Of a stretch of 64,000 bases of DNA, positions 8,245 to 18,006 are shown piece after piece (positions within the stretch are counted from its first letter, which is position 1; every line of letters starts with the position of its first letter). This DNA is from Bacilli bacterium. Lineage in GTDB: Bacteria; Bacillota_I; Bacilli_A; RF39; UBA660. Location of the stretch: positions 19,230 to 83,229 of the forward strand of contig CAAGEE010000009.1 in NCBI GenBank assembly GCA_900768815.1. Direction: 5' to 3'. Position numbers and translations under genes: made by a program. The notes below the pieces were generated by a model that ran no database searches, was not told the DNA's origin, and saw only the letters and a list, made by a program, of their open reading frames with translations.

Positions 8245-10227
8245 ATGAAAGAAAGAATGGAAGAGTTAATTGAGATTATTAATGAAGCTGATTACAACTA
8301 TCACACTCTAGATAATCCAACAATTACTGATCAAGAATATGATAAATATTTACGTGAATTATTCGAAATAGAAGCAGCCCACCCAGATTGGGTAAGAGAT
8401 GATTCTCCAACACAACATGCCGGTGGTAAAATAATAGAGGGTTTTAATAAGGTTACTCATAAAATTCCTATGATGTCCTTAAGTGATGTCTTTTCAGAAA
8501 GTGAAGTTATAGCCTTTGATGAAAGAATAAGAAAAGAAGGTATAACTCCTGAGTATATGTGTGAATTAAAAATAGATGGCCTTTCTGTATCATTACTATA
8601 CGAAGATGGAAAACTAGTAAGAGCTGCAACAAGAGGAGATGGAACAACAGGTGAGGATATTACTCATAATGCTAAAACTATTAAAGTTATTCCTCTAAAG
8701 TTAAAAGAAAAAGTAAATATTGAAGTTCGTGGAGAAATATTCATGAATAAAGAAACTCTAGTAAAATTAAATGAAGAGCGAAAAAAACATAATCAACCAT
8801 TACTTCAAAACTGTCGTAATGCTGCCGCTGGCTCTATCAGGCAATTAGATTCTAAAGTTGCAGCTGCTAGAAAGCTAGACAACTTTATATATCATTTACC
8901 AAATCCTCTAGATTATAATCTACATACTCATGCTGAAGCCATAGATTATATGACAAGACTAGGTTTTAAAACTAATCCAAATAATCGCCTAGTTAAAAAT
9001 ATTTCTGAAGTAATTAAGTATATTGAAGAAAAGGCTAAACAAAGACCAACTCTTCCATATGATATAGATGGTATTGTTATAAAAGTAAATAGTATCGAGC
9101 AACAACAAAAACTAGGCTATACTGCTAAATATCCAAAATGGGCAACCGCTTATAAATTCCCAGCTGAAGAAGTATTAACAAAACTAACAGATATAATCTT
9201 TACTGTTGGAAGAACAGGTCAAATTACTCCAAATGCTGTCCTAGAACCAGTAATAGTAGCCGGATCAACTATCTCTAGAGCAACGCTTCATAATGAAGAC
9301 TATGTAAAAGAAAAAGACTTAAAAATAGGTGACATAGTTTCTATAAGAAAAGCCGGAGATGTTATTCCAGAAGTAGTCGAAGTAAAGAAAGAAAGACGTA
9401 CTGGTAAAGAAAAAGACTTTGAAATGATTACAACTTGTCCAATGTGTAATACTAATTTAGTCAAAAAAGAAGGCCAAGTAGATTACTACTGTCCTAATAA
9501 AAAATGTCCTGCTAGAAGTATTGAATCTCTAATTCACTTTGCTTCACGTGATGCCATGAATATAGATGGCCTAGGGGATAGAATAATGGAAGACTTCTAT
9601 AATTTCCACTTTATAGGAACAATAGCCGATATTTATTCTCTAAAAAATCATGAACAAGATTTAACAAGACTTGAAGGTTATGGTGACAAGTCTGTAACCA
9701 ATCTTTTAAATGCTATTGAAGATAGTAAAAAGAATTCTTTAGAAAGACTACTGTTCGGTTTAGGCATTCCACATGTCGGAGCCAAAACTGCAAAAATTCT
9801 TGCTAGAAAATATAAGGAACTAGATAATTTAATGGTCGCAACCGAAGAAGAGTTAACAACTATTCCAGATATAGGTGAAATTATTGCTAAAAGTGTGATT
9901 GAATATTTTAATGATAATCATCACCGAAGTGTTGTCGAAGAACTAAAAGAAATTGGTCTTAATACAAAGTATTTAGGCCAAGAAGTAGAAGAAAATTCTG
10001 AGTTTAATGGCAAGACATTTGTCCTAACTGGTTCCCTACAATTATTTACCAGAGAAGAGGCTGAAGAAAAAATAGAACAACTAGGTGGTAAAGCCTCAAG
10101 TTCAGTTTCTAAAAAGACTAGTGCCGTAATTGTTGGTTCAAATCCTGGTAGTAAATACGAAAAAGCTAAAGAGTTAGGTATTCCTATTTGGACAGAAGAA
10201 GAGTTTAAAGAAAAATTAGGGGAATAA
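8245..10227 (+). CDS. ligA: NAD+-dependent DNA ligase LigA
   Basis: The 660-residue protein joins nicked DNA using NAD+. The order of domains is complete: Ia NAD-binding region (YDKYLREL), adenylation domain with catalytic K109 in CELKIDG, OB fold (VGRTGQITPNAVLEPV), four-cysteine zinc finger (CPMCNTN and YYCPNKKCPAR), helix-hairpin-helix region and C-terminal BRCT domain (FNGKTFVLTGSLQLF). AAGGAG precedes the ATG. Length is typical. It stands in its own unit between terminators. Confidence 0.98.
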   Translation: MKERMEELIEIINEADYNYHTLDNPTITDQEYDKYLRELFEIEAAHPDWVRDDSPTQHAGGKIIEGFNKVTHKIPMMSLSDVFSESEVIAFDERIRKEGITPEYMCELKIDGLSVSLLYEDGKLVRAATRGDGTTGEDITHNAKTIKVIPLKLKEKVNIEVRGEIFMNKETLVKLNEERKKHNQPLLQNCRNAAAGSIRQLDSKVAAARKLDNFIYHLPNPLDYNLHTHAEAIDYMTRLGFKTNPNNRLVKNISEVIKYIEEKAKQRPTLPYDIDGIVIKVNSIEQQQKLGYTAKYPKWATAYKFPAEEVLTKLTDIIFTVGRTGQITPNAVLEPVIVAGSTISRATLHNEDYVKEKDLKIGDIVSIRKAGDVIPEVVEVKKERRTGKEKDFEMITTCPMCNTNLVKKEGQVDYYCPNKKCPARSIESLIHFASRDAMNIDGLGDRIMEDFYNFHFIGTIADIYSLKNHEQDLTRLEGYGDKSVTNLLNAIEDSKKNSLERLLFGLGIPHVGAKTAKILARKYKELDNLMVATEEELTTIPDIGEIIAKSVIEYFNDNHHRSVVEELKEIGLNTKYLGQEVEENSEFNGKTFVLTGSLQLFTREEAEEKIEQLGGKASSSVSKKTSAVIVGSNPGSKYEKAKELGIPIWTEEEFKEKLGE

Positions 10228-10251
10228 ACTTATAATCAAAATATATTAAAC

Positions 10252-10284
10252 AAAGCTGGACTTAAAAAGTTCCAGCTTTATTTT
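10252..10284 (+). terminator. ligA terminator
   Basis: AAAGCTGGA and TCCAGCTTT form a 9-bp stem around a 10-base loop, then ATTTT. Confidence 0.85.
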
Positions 10285-10319
10285 AAGATAAAAAATCACT
10301 AGTTTACCACTATAAAAAA

Positions 10320-10348
10320 TTGACTATTTAACAAAAAAATGATATTAT
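10320..10348 (+). promoter_or_regulatory. Promoter of the OB-fold membrane protein gene
   Basis: TTGACT and TATTAT are 17 bases apart, and a TG one base before the -10 makes it extended. Confidence 0.75.
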
Positions 10349-10376
10349 ATATCAACAAAACTGAGGAGATGGTTAC

Positions 10377-11198
10377 ATGCTAAAAAGAGGTAAAAAGGGC
10401 ATTAAAGCAATAAAAGCCGATGAATATCATGAAAACGAACAATTAAAAGATTTAGAGGAAATAACCTATGAAGATTATGATGAGTCTATGGACTTAGATA
10501 GCATCGATGAATACGAAATAATCGAAGATGATGACAGTTCATATGATGAGTATTCATATGACAATAACACTAATAATGACAATTTAGATGGCTATGAATC
10601 AACTAACAAAAAAAATCATAAGTATCAAAAAACTAAACTAACTAAATTTTTAAATATCATTTTCTATACACTTATAATCGTAATGATTATGGTAACAATA
10701 GATATAATATCAGTTTCAAGATATAATCGTGGTCCATACTTTGCTATAAAAACAGCTGCTTTAAAAGATGGTGGTACCAAAGTATATTATGGACTTGGCT
10801 ACAAAGTAATAAAATATAACCAACTACAGGGAAGAAGAGACACCGAAATTGGTACTTGGTTAATGCCATATAATGTTGAACCAACAGAAATATCTGCACT
10901 AGACTTAGCCATTGAATATAAAAATAATCCCGTAGCAACTTATGAAAAATTCAATAAAAAGTTCTTACGTATAACAGGAGACTTTATAAGCTACGACAAA
11001 AATAAATTAACATTTGGTTATACTGATCCAGATGGTGCCTATACACTAAATATTGTTTGTAAAATGTCAAAAGACTCAGAGAAAAAAGAATTTTCTCAAG
11101 AACAAAAGGTAACCATAATTGGTACAGTAAGTAACTATAAGCAAAGTGCTGAAAAAAGTCCTAACACATTATATATAAATGACTGTTTTGCAGAATAA
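10377..11198 (+). CDS. Single-pass membrane protein with extracellular OB-fold (tRNA_anti-like) domain
   Basis: This 273-residue protein has a strongly acidic cytoplasmic N-terminus (about 15-70, rich in D, E and Y), one membrane helix (about 90-112) and an outer part. Residues 185-270 resemble the small OB-fold tRNA_anti-like domain found in many Firmicute membrane proteins (NKKFLRITGDFISYDKNKLT, then QKVTIIGTVSNY). The preceding stretch GTKVYYGLGYKVIKY is a common companion. GAGGAGATGG precedes the ATG. It is a single-gene unit between a promoter and a terminator. Function unknown. Confidence 0.7.
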   Translation: MLKRGKKGIKAIKADEYHENEQLKDLEEITYEDYDESMDLDSIDEYEIIEDDDSSYDEYSYDNNTNNDNLDGYESTNKKNHKYQKTKLTKFLNIIFYTLIIVMIMVTIDIISVSRYNRGPYFAIKTAALKDGGTKVYYGLGYKVIKYNQLQGRRDTEIGTWLMPYNVEPTEISALDLAIEYKNNPVATYEKFNKKFLRITGDFISYDKNKLTFGYTDPDGAYTLNIVCKMSKDSEKKEFSQEQKVTIIGTVSNYKQSAEKSPNTLYINDCFAE

Positions 11199-11200
11199 TA

Positions 11201-11227
11201 CAAGTGCTCAAGGAGCATTTGTTTTTC
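11201..11227 (+). terminator. Terminator before gatC
   Basis: CAAGTGCTC pairs with GAGCATTTG (one G-U) and is followed by TTTTTC. Confidence 0.8.
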
Positions 11228-11241
11228 TTAATTACTAAAAA

Positions 11242-11270
11242 TTTACATCTTAAAATATCCATGATATAAT
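11242..11270 (+). promoter_or_regulatory. gatCAB promoter
   Basis: TTTACA and TATAAT are 17 bases apart with an extended TGA directly before the -10. Confidence 0.8.
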
Positions 11271-11296
11271 AATAAAGTTAAAGGAGGTCTTTCTGT

Positions 11297-11611
11297 ATGG
11301 AAGATAAGTTATCAAGAGAAGAAGTTTTGCATGTTGCCCATTTAGCCAGAATTGAAATAGATGAAGAAGAAATAGCCATGTATCAAGTAAAATTAAAAAA
11401 ACTTTTAAATGAAATAGAAAAAATAAATGAAGTAAAAGTATACGACGAAGATATGTTAATTTGTCCAACTGAAAATAAATGTGTTTTACGTGATGATGTA
11501 GCTGGAGAAATACTAAATCCTAAAGAGGTTCTAAAAAATGCTCCTCGTCATAGTGGAAATTATATTTCTGTTCCAGTAGTAATAAGTGAAAAGGGTGGTA
11601 TGAGTGCATAA
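11297..11611 (+). CDS. gatC: Asp-tRNA(Asn)/Glu-tRNA(Gln) amidotransferase subunit C
   Basis: This 104-residue subunit stabilises the GatAB complex that converts Glu-tRNA(Gln), and often Asp-tRNA(Asn), to the correct amide. The start LSREEVLHVAHLARIEID is diagnostic and LRDDV occurs in the C-terminal half. AAAGGAGG precedes the ATG. It is first in gatCAB and overlaps gatA by 8 bases, which suggests coupled translation. Confidence 0.95.
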   Translation: MEDKLSREEVLHVAHLARIEIDEEEIAMYQVKLKKLLNEIEKINEVKVYDEDMLICPTENKCVLRDDVAGEILNPKEVLKNAPRHSGNYISVPVVISEKGGMSA

Positions 11612-13061
11612 TTATTTAGATTTATCATTAATTGAAATTAATAAATTATTAAAAGAAAAAAAAATAACACCTAAAGTCTTAGTAGAAGAAGCTTTTGAAA
11701 GAATTGAAAATAATAAAGATTTAAACTGCTTTATTACCCTAAATAAAGAAGAAGCCTTAAAACAGGCTGAAGAATTAAAAGGTAAAGAAGTAGATTCTCT
11801 AACATTTGGTATTCCAATAGCTCTAAAAGATAATATTTTAACTAAAGGACTACGTACAACTGCTGCTTCTAAAATTCTAGAAAACTTTGACCCAATCTAT
11901 GATGCCGATGTTGTCGAAAGAATAAAAGCTGCTAATATGATTATTATTGGTAAGACTAACATGGATGAGTTTGCTATGGGTTCATCTAATAGAACATCAT
12001 TCTTTGGACCAGTAAAAAATCCATGGAACAAAACAAGAGTACCAGGAGGATCATCAGGAGGAAGTGCTGCTGCTGTAAGTAAGCGAATTATACCTTTTGC
12101 TCTAGGAACAGACACAGGAGGATCAATTAGACAACCAGCCTCTTTCTGTGGCATAGTAGGTCTAAAGCCAACATATGGACGTGTATCACGTTATGGACTA
12201 ATTGCTTTTGGTTCAAGTCTCGACCAAATCGGTCCTATGACTAAAAATGTTTATGAAAATGCTGTACTTTTAAACACAATCTGTGGAAAAAGTGAAAAAG
12301 ACTTAACATCTGTTGAAACTAATGAAGACTTTACAAGACTAATCGGGGAAAAAATAGATGGCATGAAAATAGCCATTCCAAACTTTTATGTAAGTGATGC
12401 TATTGATCAGGAAATAAAAGATAAACTAAATGTAGTAATCGAAATACTAAAAAAACATAATTGTACAATTGACTATGTTGATATAAATTATATTGATAAA
12501 TCCATTCCCCTATATCAAATTATTGCAATGGGTGAAGCTAGTTCTAACTTAGCCAGATTTGATGGTATTCGTTATGGTTACAGTTATGAAAATCCAAAAG
12601 ATATAGAAGACTTGTATTTAAAAACTAGAAAAATCGGTTTTGGTGAAGAAGTAAAAAGACGTATCATGATTGGTAGTTATTTATTATCTGGTAAGAATGC
12701 TAAATTATATTACAATAAAGCTCTAGAAATAAGAGATGATATGCGTAAGAGTTTCTTAGAAACATTTAAAAATTATGACTTAGTTATTGGACCAAATAAC
12801 ACAACTGTTGCTTATGAACTAGATAAAGGTCTAGATGATGCTATAAAATCATTCATGGATGACGTTTTAACTATTCCGGTAAATATGGCAGGTCTTCCAG
12901 GTATGAGTATTCCAATAGGTTTTAATAGTGAAAAATTACCAATAGGCATGCAAATAATTGGTGCTCCATTTGAAGAGGCAAAGATGTACCAACTAGCGAG
13001 TTTCGTAGAAAAAGAACTAAACTTAGACTTAAATCCTAATGGAGGTGAAAAACATGACTAA
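11604..13061 (+). CDS. gatA: Asp-tRNA(Asn)/Glu-tRNA(Gln) amidotransferase subunit A
   Basis: The 485-residue amidase-signature subunit releases ammonia from glutamine for GatB. The Ser-cisSer-Lys triad is present: K75 in PIALKDN, S150 in the GGSSGGS stretch and the nucleophile S174 in GTDTGGSIRQPASFCG. Length matches GatA. It overlaps gatC upstream and gatB downstream by 8 bases each, so the three subunits are likely made in step. Presence of gatCAB implies indirect charging of tRNA(Gln). Confidence 0.97.
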   Translation: MHNYLDLSLIEINKLLKEKKITPKVLVEEAFERIENNKDLNCFITLNKEEALKQAEELKGKEVDSLTFGIPIALKDNILTKGLRTTAASKILENFDPIYDADVVERIKAANMIIIGKTNMDEFAMGSSNRTSFFGPVKNPWNKTRVPGGSSGGSAAAVSKRIIPFALGTDTGGSIRQPASFCGIVGLKPTYGRVSRYGLIAFGSSLDQIGPMTKNVYENAVLLNTICGKSEKDLTSVETNEDFTRLIGEKIDGMKIAIPNFYVSDAIDQEIKDKLNVVIEILKKHNCTIDYVDINYIDKSIPLYQIIAMGEASSNLARFDGIRYGYSYENPKDIEDLYLKTRKIGFGEEVKRRIMIGSYLLSGKNAKLYYNKALEIRDDMRKSFLETFKNYDLVIGPNNTTVAYELDKGLDDAIKSFMDDVLTIPVNMAGLPGMSIPIGFNSEKLPIGMQIIGAPFEEAKMYQLASFVEKELNLDLNPNGGEKHD

Positions 13062-14475
13062 TTACATTCCAACAATTGGTATCGAAGTCCATGTAGAATT
13101 AAAGACTAATACCAAAATATTTTCAAACTCCATAAACGGATATGGTCAAATGGCTAATTCTTTGACTAATGTAGTTGACTTAGGTTATCCAGGTACACTA
13201 CCAACAGTAAATAAAGAAGTAATAAATCTAGCTATCAAAGCAGCTTGCGTCTTAAACTGTAAAATAAGAAAAGAAATGCACTTTGACAGAAAAAATTACT
13301 TCTATCCAGATAATCCCAAAAACTTCCAGATTACTCAAGCTAGAACTCCAATAGGTTATGATGGCTACGTAGAAATAGAAGTTGACGGTACAAAAAAGAA
13401 AGTTGAAATAGAAGAAATGCACATTGAAGAGGATACTTGTAAGAGTACCCATCGTGGAGATAAAACACTTCTAGACTTCAATAGAGCTGGAGTTCCCCTA
13501 ATCGAAATAGTAACTAAACCATGTATCAGTAGTAGTACTGAAGCCAAACTATATCTAGAAAAACTAAAAGAACTACTATTCTATACTGATATAAGTGATT
13601 GTAAAATGGAAGAAGGTTCAATGCGTTGTGAAGCCAATGTTTCAATTAGAAAAAATGAAACAGATCCATTAGGAACTAAATGTGAAATCAAAAATATTGG
13701 TTCAATTTCTAATGTTGGTATAAGTATTGAAAAAGAAATCATCCGTCAAACTGAACTACTAGAAAAAGGTGAAGAATTTAAAGAACAAACTAGACGTTAT
13801 GATGATAAACTTGGTGATACAGTTTTAATGCGTATTAAGGAAACTGGTAATGACTATCGTTATTTCCCAGAACCAGACATTCCATACTTATATTTAACAG
13901 ATGCAATGATTGAAGAGGTAAGAAACACTATCGAAATGTTACCTGATGAAAGAAGAAATCTTTACATGGAAAAGAACGTTTCTGAAATTAATGCAAAAAA
14001 ATTAGTTCAAAACAAGTCATTAAGTGACTATTTTAATACTCTATTAACTGAAGATATAGATTTTAAAATCGCTAGTAACTTACTTTTAGGTGATATTTCC
14101 GCTTACTTAAATAAGAATGAAAAAGAAATTACAGATACCACTCTAACTAAAGAACGTATGGTAGAGTTAGTAAATAAAATATCTGATAATACCCTAACTA
14201 GTAAAAACTTAAAAGATATTTTAGACAAAGTTCTAGAAGAAGATAAATCAATCTCTGAAATTATTAAAGAATCAGGTATTGAAAATATAACAGATGATAC
14301 TGCTCTAAGAGAAATAATTAAAAAGATTGTTTCTGAAAATAGTGAAAGTGTTACTGACTACAAAAATGGTCATGACCGTGCCATTAAATTCTTAATGGGT
14401 CAAGTAATGAAAGAAACAAAGGGTAGTGCAAATCCTAAATTAGCCATGAATATACTTATAGAAGAATTACAATAA
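13054..14475 (+). CDS. gatB: Asp-tRNA(Asn)/Glu-tRNA(Gln) amidotransferase subunit B
   Basis: The 473-residue subunit binds mischarged tRNA, activates the side chain with ATP and transfers ammonia from GatA. The N-terminal cradle is clear (TIGIEVHVELKTNTKIFS, FDRKNYFYPDNPKNFQITQ) and the C-terminal YqeY-like tail ends with FLMGQVMKETKGSANP. ATG 13054 was chosen over an in-frame start at 13039 because GGAGGTG is spaced correctly. It is last in gatCAB; no terminator stem is obvious after it. Confidence 0.97.
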   Translation: MTNYIPTIGIEVHVELKTNTKIFSNSINGYGQMANSLTNVVDLGYPGTLPTVNKEVINLAIKAACVLNCKIRKEMHFDRKNYFYPDNPKNFQITQARTPIGYDGYVEIEVDGTKKKVEIEEMHIEEDTCKSTHRGDKTLLDFNRAGVPLIEIVTKPCISSSTEAKLYLEKLKELLFYTDISDCKMEEGSMRCEANVSIRKNETDPLGTKCEIKNIGSISNVGISIEKEIIRQTELLEKGEEFKEQTRRYDDKLGDTVLMRIKETGNDYRYFPEPDIPYLYLTDAMIEEVRNTIEMLPDERRNLYMEKNVSEINAKKLVQNKSLSDYFNTLLTEDIDFKIASNLLLGDISAYLNKNEKEITDTTLTKERMVELVNKISDNTLTSKNLKDILDKVLEEDKSISEIIKESGIENITDDTALREIIKKIVSENSESVTDYKNGHDRAIKFLMGQVMKETKGSANPKLAMNILIEELQ

Positions 14476-14515
14476 TTATTAAGTAAAAGTCAAAGTACTC
14501 AAAACAATTTGCTAA

Positions 14516-14544
14516 TTGAAAAAGGTACATATATGATGTATAAT
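14516..14544 (+). promoter_or_regulatory. Promoter of the GGDEF/YihY operon
   Basis: TTGAAA and TATAAT are separated by 17 bases, 22 bases before the first start codon of the operon. Confidence 0.75.
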
Positions 14545-14566
14545 TAAAATACTAGGATGTGATGAT

Positions 14567-15031
14567 ATGAAATATATTGAAAAAAATAAAAAAACATTTA
14601 TGGCAATAGGAATTTTCCTATTATTTGTAATATTATTAATTCCAGTAAAAAATGCTTTATTTCCAAATACGGGTAAAGCAATCTATGGAGATCGTCTAGA
14701 TGGTATTGATAAAGTAAAAATATCTAATAAAACACTAGCGAGTATTGAAGATAAATTAAAAGAGGATTCTGTAACTAAAGTATCTTCTCGTGTTTCTGGA
14801 AGAACGGTTGAGATAATACTTACTGTTTCATCAGATGTTTCTCTAGAAGTTGCTAAAGGCTATGGAGAGAAAGCTTTAGAAGTATTTAATTCCGCTGAAA
14901 AGAAATACTATGATTTCCAAGTATTTGTAACTAAAGATTCAGAATCAGAAGAATTTCCAATTATTGGATACCGCCATCATGGAAAGAATAAACTCACATG
15001 GACAAAAGATAGAACAGGAAGTGTCGAATGA
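14567..15031 (+). CDS. Small membrane-anchored protein, unknown
   Basis: I do not recognise this 154-residue protein. It has one N-terminal membrane helix (about 10-28) and an outer domain with alternating strands (TVEIILTVSSDVSLEVAKGY). AGGATGTGATG precedes the ATG. Its stop overlaps the start of the sensor gene as ATGA, so it probably acts with that protein or is made in fixed ratio to it. TGA, rare in this window, is its stop codon. Confidence 0.65.
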   Translation: MKYIEKNKKTFMAIGIFLLFVILLIPVKNALFPNTGKAIYGDRLDGIDKVKISNKTLASIEDKLKEDSVTKVSSRVSGRTVEIILTVSSDVSLEVAKGYGEKALEVFNSAEKKYYDFQVFVTKDSESEEFPIIGYRHHGKNKLTWTKDRTGSVE

Positions 15032-17070
15032 AAAAGAAATTTTTAATAATTTTAATTCCACTTCTAATAGCAAGTTTCTTATTTGTTGTCGTTTATCGTC
15101 ATTATAATAAAGAGGATAAAACTACAACACTAACAGTATCTGAAAAAAGATGGGTTCAAAAAAACAAAGATAAAACTTATGACTTTGAAGTAGTAAATGA
15201 CTATCCATTATATGGAATGAATGGTGAAGGAGTAATCTTTAATTTTTTAGATGACTTTCAAAAAAATGTTGGTATTGAGTTTAATAAAATACCATACTTA
15301 AAAACATCATCCCCTTCAGCTAATAGTTATCGTATTGAAATATTGAATAATGATGCTACTTTAAAAGATAATAACTTATTCTTATTTAATGATAACTACA
15401 TTGTGGTTGGAAAAACATATGAAAGAATTAATAGTACTAAAGATATGCGAAATACTATTTTTGGAGTTTTTGGAGAAGATGCTGATGAAATAAGTTACTA
15501 CTTAAAAGGTGGAAACAACTTATCATATAAATCTTATAAAGACATCACTAGTTTATATACAGCTTTAGATAACAATGAAGTAAATATGATAGTAGTACCA
15601 AATATTATGTATTTAGATTATACAATTGAAAAGAATAAATACTTTATTAACTACTATTTAACAGAGATGAAAAAACAAATAGTTCTAACTTTAAGTGATG
15701 ATAATAAAGAACTAAATAAAATAGTAACAAAGTACTATAATAAATGGCGTTTAACTGCCTATACAAAAGAATATAATAAAGCTTATTTAGATTATTATTT
15801 ATTAAAGAATAATCTAAGTGCTAAAGAAAAGTCTTCTTTAATATCAAAAAACTATACTTATGGTTTTGTTTCTAATACACCATATGAAGTATTAGTAAAT
15901 GGAAATTTAGCTGGTATAGCAGGAGAATACATTGAACGTATTGCCAGACTTGCTGATATTAACTTTAAATATAAAGAATATAAAACAAAAGAAGAATTAC
16001 AAAAAGCTATTGATAAAGGTGAAATAGACGTTTACTTTGATTATTATAATTATAATAATGATAAGTACTATGCTACTTTATCGACATTTATAGAACAATA
16101 CGTTGTCTTAGGCTATCAAAAAGATAATCATATTGTTAATTCATTTGAAAGCCTAAAAGGTCAAGACATAGTTATGCTAAAAGAAGATTCATTATATAAC
16201 TATTTCTCAACTAATTCACGTGCTAATATAAAAGGTTATGATACTATTGATAAATTATTAAAGAACGCTGGTAATAAATTAATAGTCTTAGACCGAGAAA
16301 TTTATAATAATTATCAAACTACCAAGTTTAAAGACTTTAACTTATTATATTTAGATAATATGTTAAATGATTATAAATTCATGGTTAAAAAGAATAATGA
16401 AGCCTTCTATGACTTATTTAATTACATTATTAATACCAATTCATATTATAATTACAGAAATGCCGGAATTGAAAACTTACATGCTTCAATTCTAGAAGGT
16501 TCAACATTCCAACAAGTATATACCATAGTCTTAGCAATTGTCTTTATACCACTAGCAGTACTTCTAGTTGTTTACTTAATTTTAAAGAAAAAAAGAAAAG
16601 TAAAGAAAGTAAAGACAAGTGAAAGACATAAATATACAGACATGCTTACATCATTAAAAAATAGAAATTACTTAAATGCTAAAATGCCAGAATGGGAAGA
16701 TTGTAATGTATTTCCACAAGCAATAGTAATGGTAGATTTAAATAATGTAAAATATGTCAATGATAATTTTGGTCATGAAGAAGGAGATCAATTAATCATA
16801 AAAGCCGCAGGAATTCTAGTAAATACTCAATTAGAAAACAGCGAAATCATGCGTACTGATGGTAATGAGTTTTTGATTTACTTAGTTGGTTACAGCGAAA
16901 GACAAGTAGAAACTTATACTAAGAAAATTGCTAAAGAAATGAAAGGTTTACCACATGAATTTGGTGGAGCAGTAGGTTATAGTATGATTCTAGATAAAAT
17001 AAAAACTATAGATGATGCTATAAATGAAGCTACAATCCAAATGATAGCAAATAAAGAAGATTTAAAATAA
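15028..17070 (+). CDS. Transmembrane sensor: tandem periplasmic-binding-like domains plus degenerate GGDEF domain
   Basis: The 680-residue protein has an N-terminal helix, two regions resembling bacterial solute-binding domains of the SBP_bac_3 type (about 35-250 and 270-480), a second membrane helix (about 493-518) and a cytoplasmic GGDEF domain (about 535-680). The GGDEF domain keeps the MVDLNNVKYVNDNFGHEEGD region, but the signature loop reads RTDGNEF (DGNEF at 611-615). Thus the first Gly and the metal-binding acidic residue are replaced, and diguanylate cyclase activity is doubtful. It may bind ligand outside and nucleotide or a partner inside. It is coupled to the upstream gene by ATGA. 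Confidence 0.8.
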   Translation: MKKKFLIILIPLLIASFLFVVVYRHYNKEDKTTTLTVSEKRWVQKNKDKTYDFEVVNDYPLYGMNGEGVIFNFLDDFQKNVGIEFNKIPYLKTSSPSANSYRIEILNNDATLKDNNLFLFNDNYIVVGKTYERINSTKDMRNTIFGVFGEDADEISYYLKGGNNLSYKSYKDITSLYTALDNNEVNMIVVPNIMYLDYTIEKNKYFINYYLTEMKKQIVLTLSDDNKELNKIVTKYYNKWRLTAYTKEYNKAYLDYYLLKNNLSAKEKSSLISKNYTYGFVSNTPYEVLVNGNLAGIAGEYIERIARLADINFKYKEYKTKEELQKAIDKGEIDVYFDYYNYNNDKYYATLSTFIEQYVVLGYQKDNHIVNSFESLKGQDIVMLKEDSLYNYFSTNSRANIKGYDTIDKLLKNAGNKLIVLDREIYNNYQTTKFKDFNLLYLDNMLNDYKFMVKKNNEAFYDLFNYIINTNSYYNYRNAGIENLHASILEGSTFQQVYTIVLAIVFIPLAVLLVVYLILKKKRKVKKVKTSERHKYTDMLTSLKNRNYLNAKMPEWEDCNVFPQAIVMVDLNNVKYVNDNFGHEEGDQLIIKAAGILVNTQLENSEIMRTDGNEFLIYLVGYSERQVETYTKKIAKEMKGLPHEFGGAVGYSMILDKIKTIDDAINEATIQMIANKEDLK

Positions 17071-17083
17071 GAGGTTGATAAAG

Positions 17084-17920
17084 ATGGAGCGAGCAAAAGG
17101 GTTCTTGAGGAAAGTAATTAATTTAATTAAAAAGCCTGAGATGAGAATTTTACCTGGAAATCTCGCTTTTTTCTTTGTCTTATCCCTTATTCCTATAGTT
17201 GCACTTTTAGGTGCGCTAGCAACAAAATTTTCTATTTCCTTAGAAATAGTAAAAAATGCCTTAAACATCTCTATTCCAGTTGGAGTAGAAGACTTTATTA
17301 AAGGAATAATATCAGGAAAAGGTTTAAATTTTAATATTGGCATATTCTTTTTGTCAGCATTCTTACTAGCCTCAAATGGTACACATTCAATTATAGTAGC
17401 CTCAAATGAAATATATAAAATAAAACCAAAAGATGTTGTAAGTCGCCGTATAAAAGCTATTCTATTGACTATAATCCTAGTGGAAGTAATGTTCTTCTTA
17501 CTAGTAATACCAGTATTTGGAGATAGTATATTTAATTTACTACGTACATCATTTGATAATTCAGTAACTGTAGAATTACTATTTAAAATATATAAATTAT
17601 TAAAGTATCCAATAAGTATAATTATAATTTATTTCAATATAAAACTAATATACGTAATAGCACCAGATGAAGAAATAGGAAGTAGAACCACTACTAAAGG
17701 TTCTATCTTTACTACGATAAGTTGGATATTATGTTCAGAAATATATTCATTTTATTTAGATACATTTACTAAATATGATATTTTTTATGGAAGTATTTCT
17801 AATATTATAATTTTATTACTATGGGTATATATGCTGTCTTACATATTTGTTTTAGGATTAGTAATAAATGCTGGTAGTTATCAAAATGAAAAAAATTATT
17901 TAAAAGAAAGTACTGACTAA
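17084..17920 (+). CDS. YihY/BrkB-family membrane protein
   Basis: A 278-residue membrane protein with six hydrophobic segments. It belongs to the YihY/BrkB family, once misnamed RNase BN. The early PGNLAFFFVLSLIPIVALLG and the ASNGTHSIIVASNEIY segment fit the family pattern. ATG 17084 follows AAGAGGTTG; a TTG start 9 bases earlier lies inside that site. It closes the operon and its end overlaps a terminator stem. Molecular function of the family is unsettled; a transport role is often proposed. Confidence 0.85.
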   Translation: MERAKGFLRKVINLIKKPEMRILPGNLAFFFVLSLIPIVALLGALATKFSISLEIVKNALNISIPVGVEDFIKGIISGKGLNFNIGIFFLSAFLLASNGTHSIIVASNEIYKIKPKDVVSRRIKAILLTIILVEVMFFLLVIPVFGDSIFNLLRTSFDNSVTVELLFKIYKLLKYPISIIIIYFNIKLIYVIAPDEEIGSRTTTKGSIFTTISWILCSEIYSFYLDTFTKYDIFYGSISNIIILLLWVYMLSYIFVLGLVINAGSYQNEKNYLKESTD

Positions 17921-17941
17921 AAAACAGTACTTTTCTTCTTT
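17907..17941 (+). terminator. Terminator of the GGDEF/YihY operon
   Basis: AAAGTACTG pairs with CAGTACTTT, followed by TCTTCTTT; the left arm lies in the last codons of the YihY gene. Confidence 0.85.
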
Positions 17942-17974
17942 AATACAAAAGTATTAACTCTGTTGTCTAATATA

Positions 17975-17992
17975 ACTTCAATTCGCAAAGTA
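17975..17992 (+). repeat. Left terminal inverted repeat of the transposon
   Basis: ACTTCAATTCGCAAAGTA; exact reverse complement of 21831-21848. It is preceded by the direct repeat AATATA. Confidence 0.85.
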
Positions 17993-18006
17993 AATAATTA
18001 ATAAAA

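Noticed and set aside
11897..12154. Minus-strand frame inside gatA
   Set aside because: Shadow of a highly conserved gene on the other strand; no start site or family.
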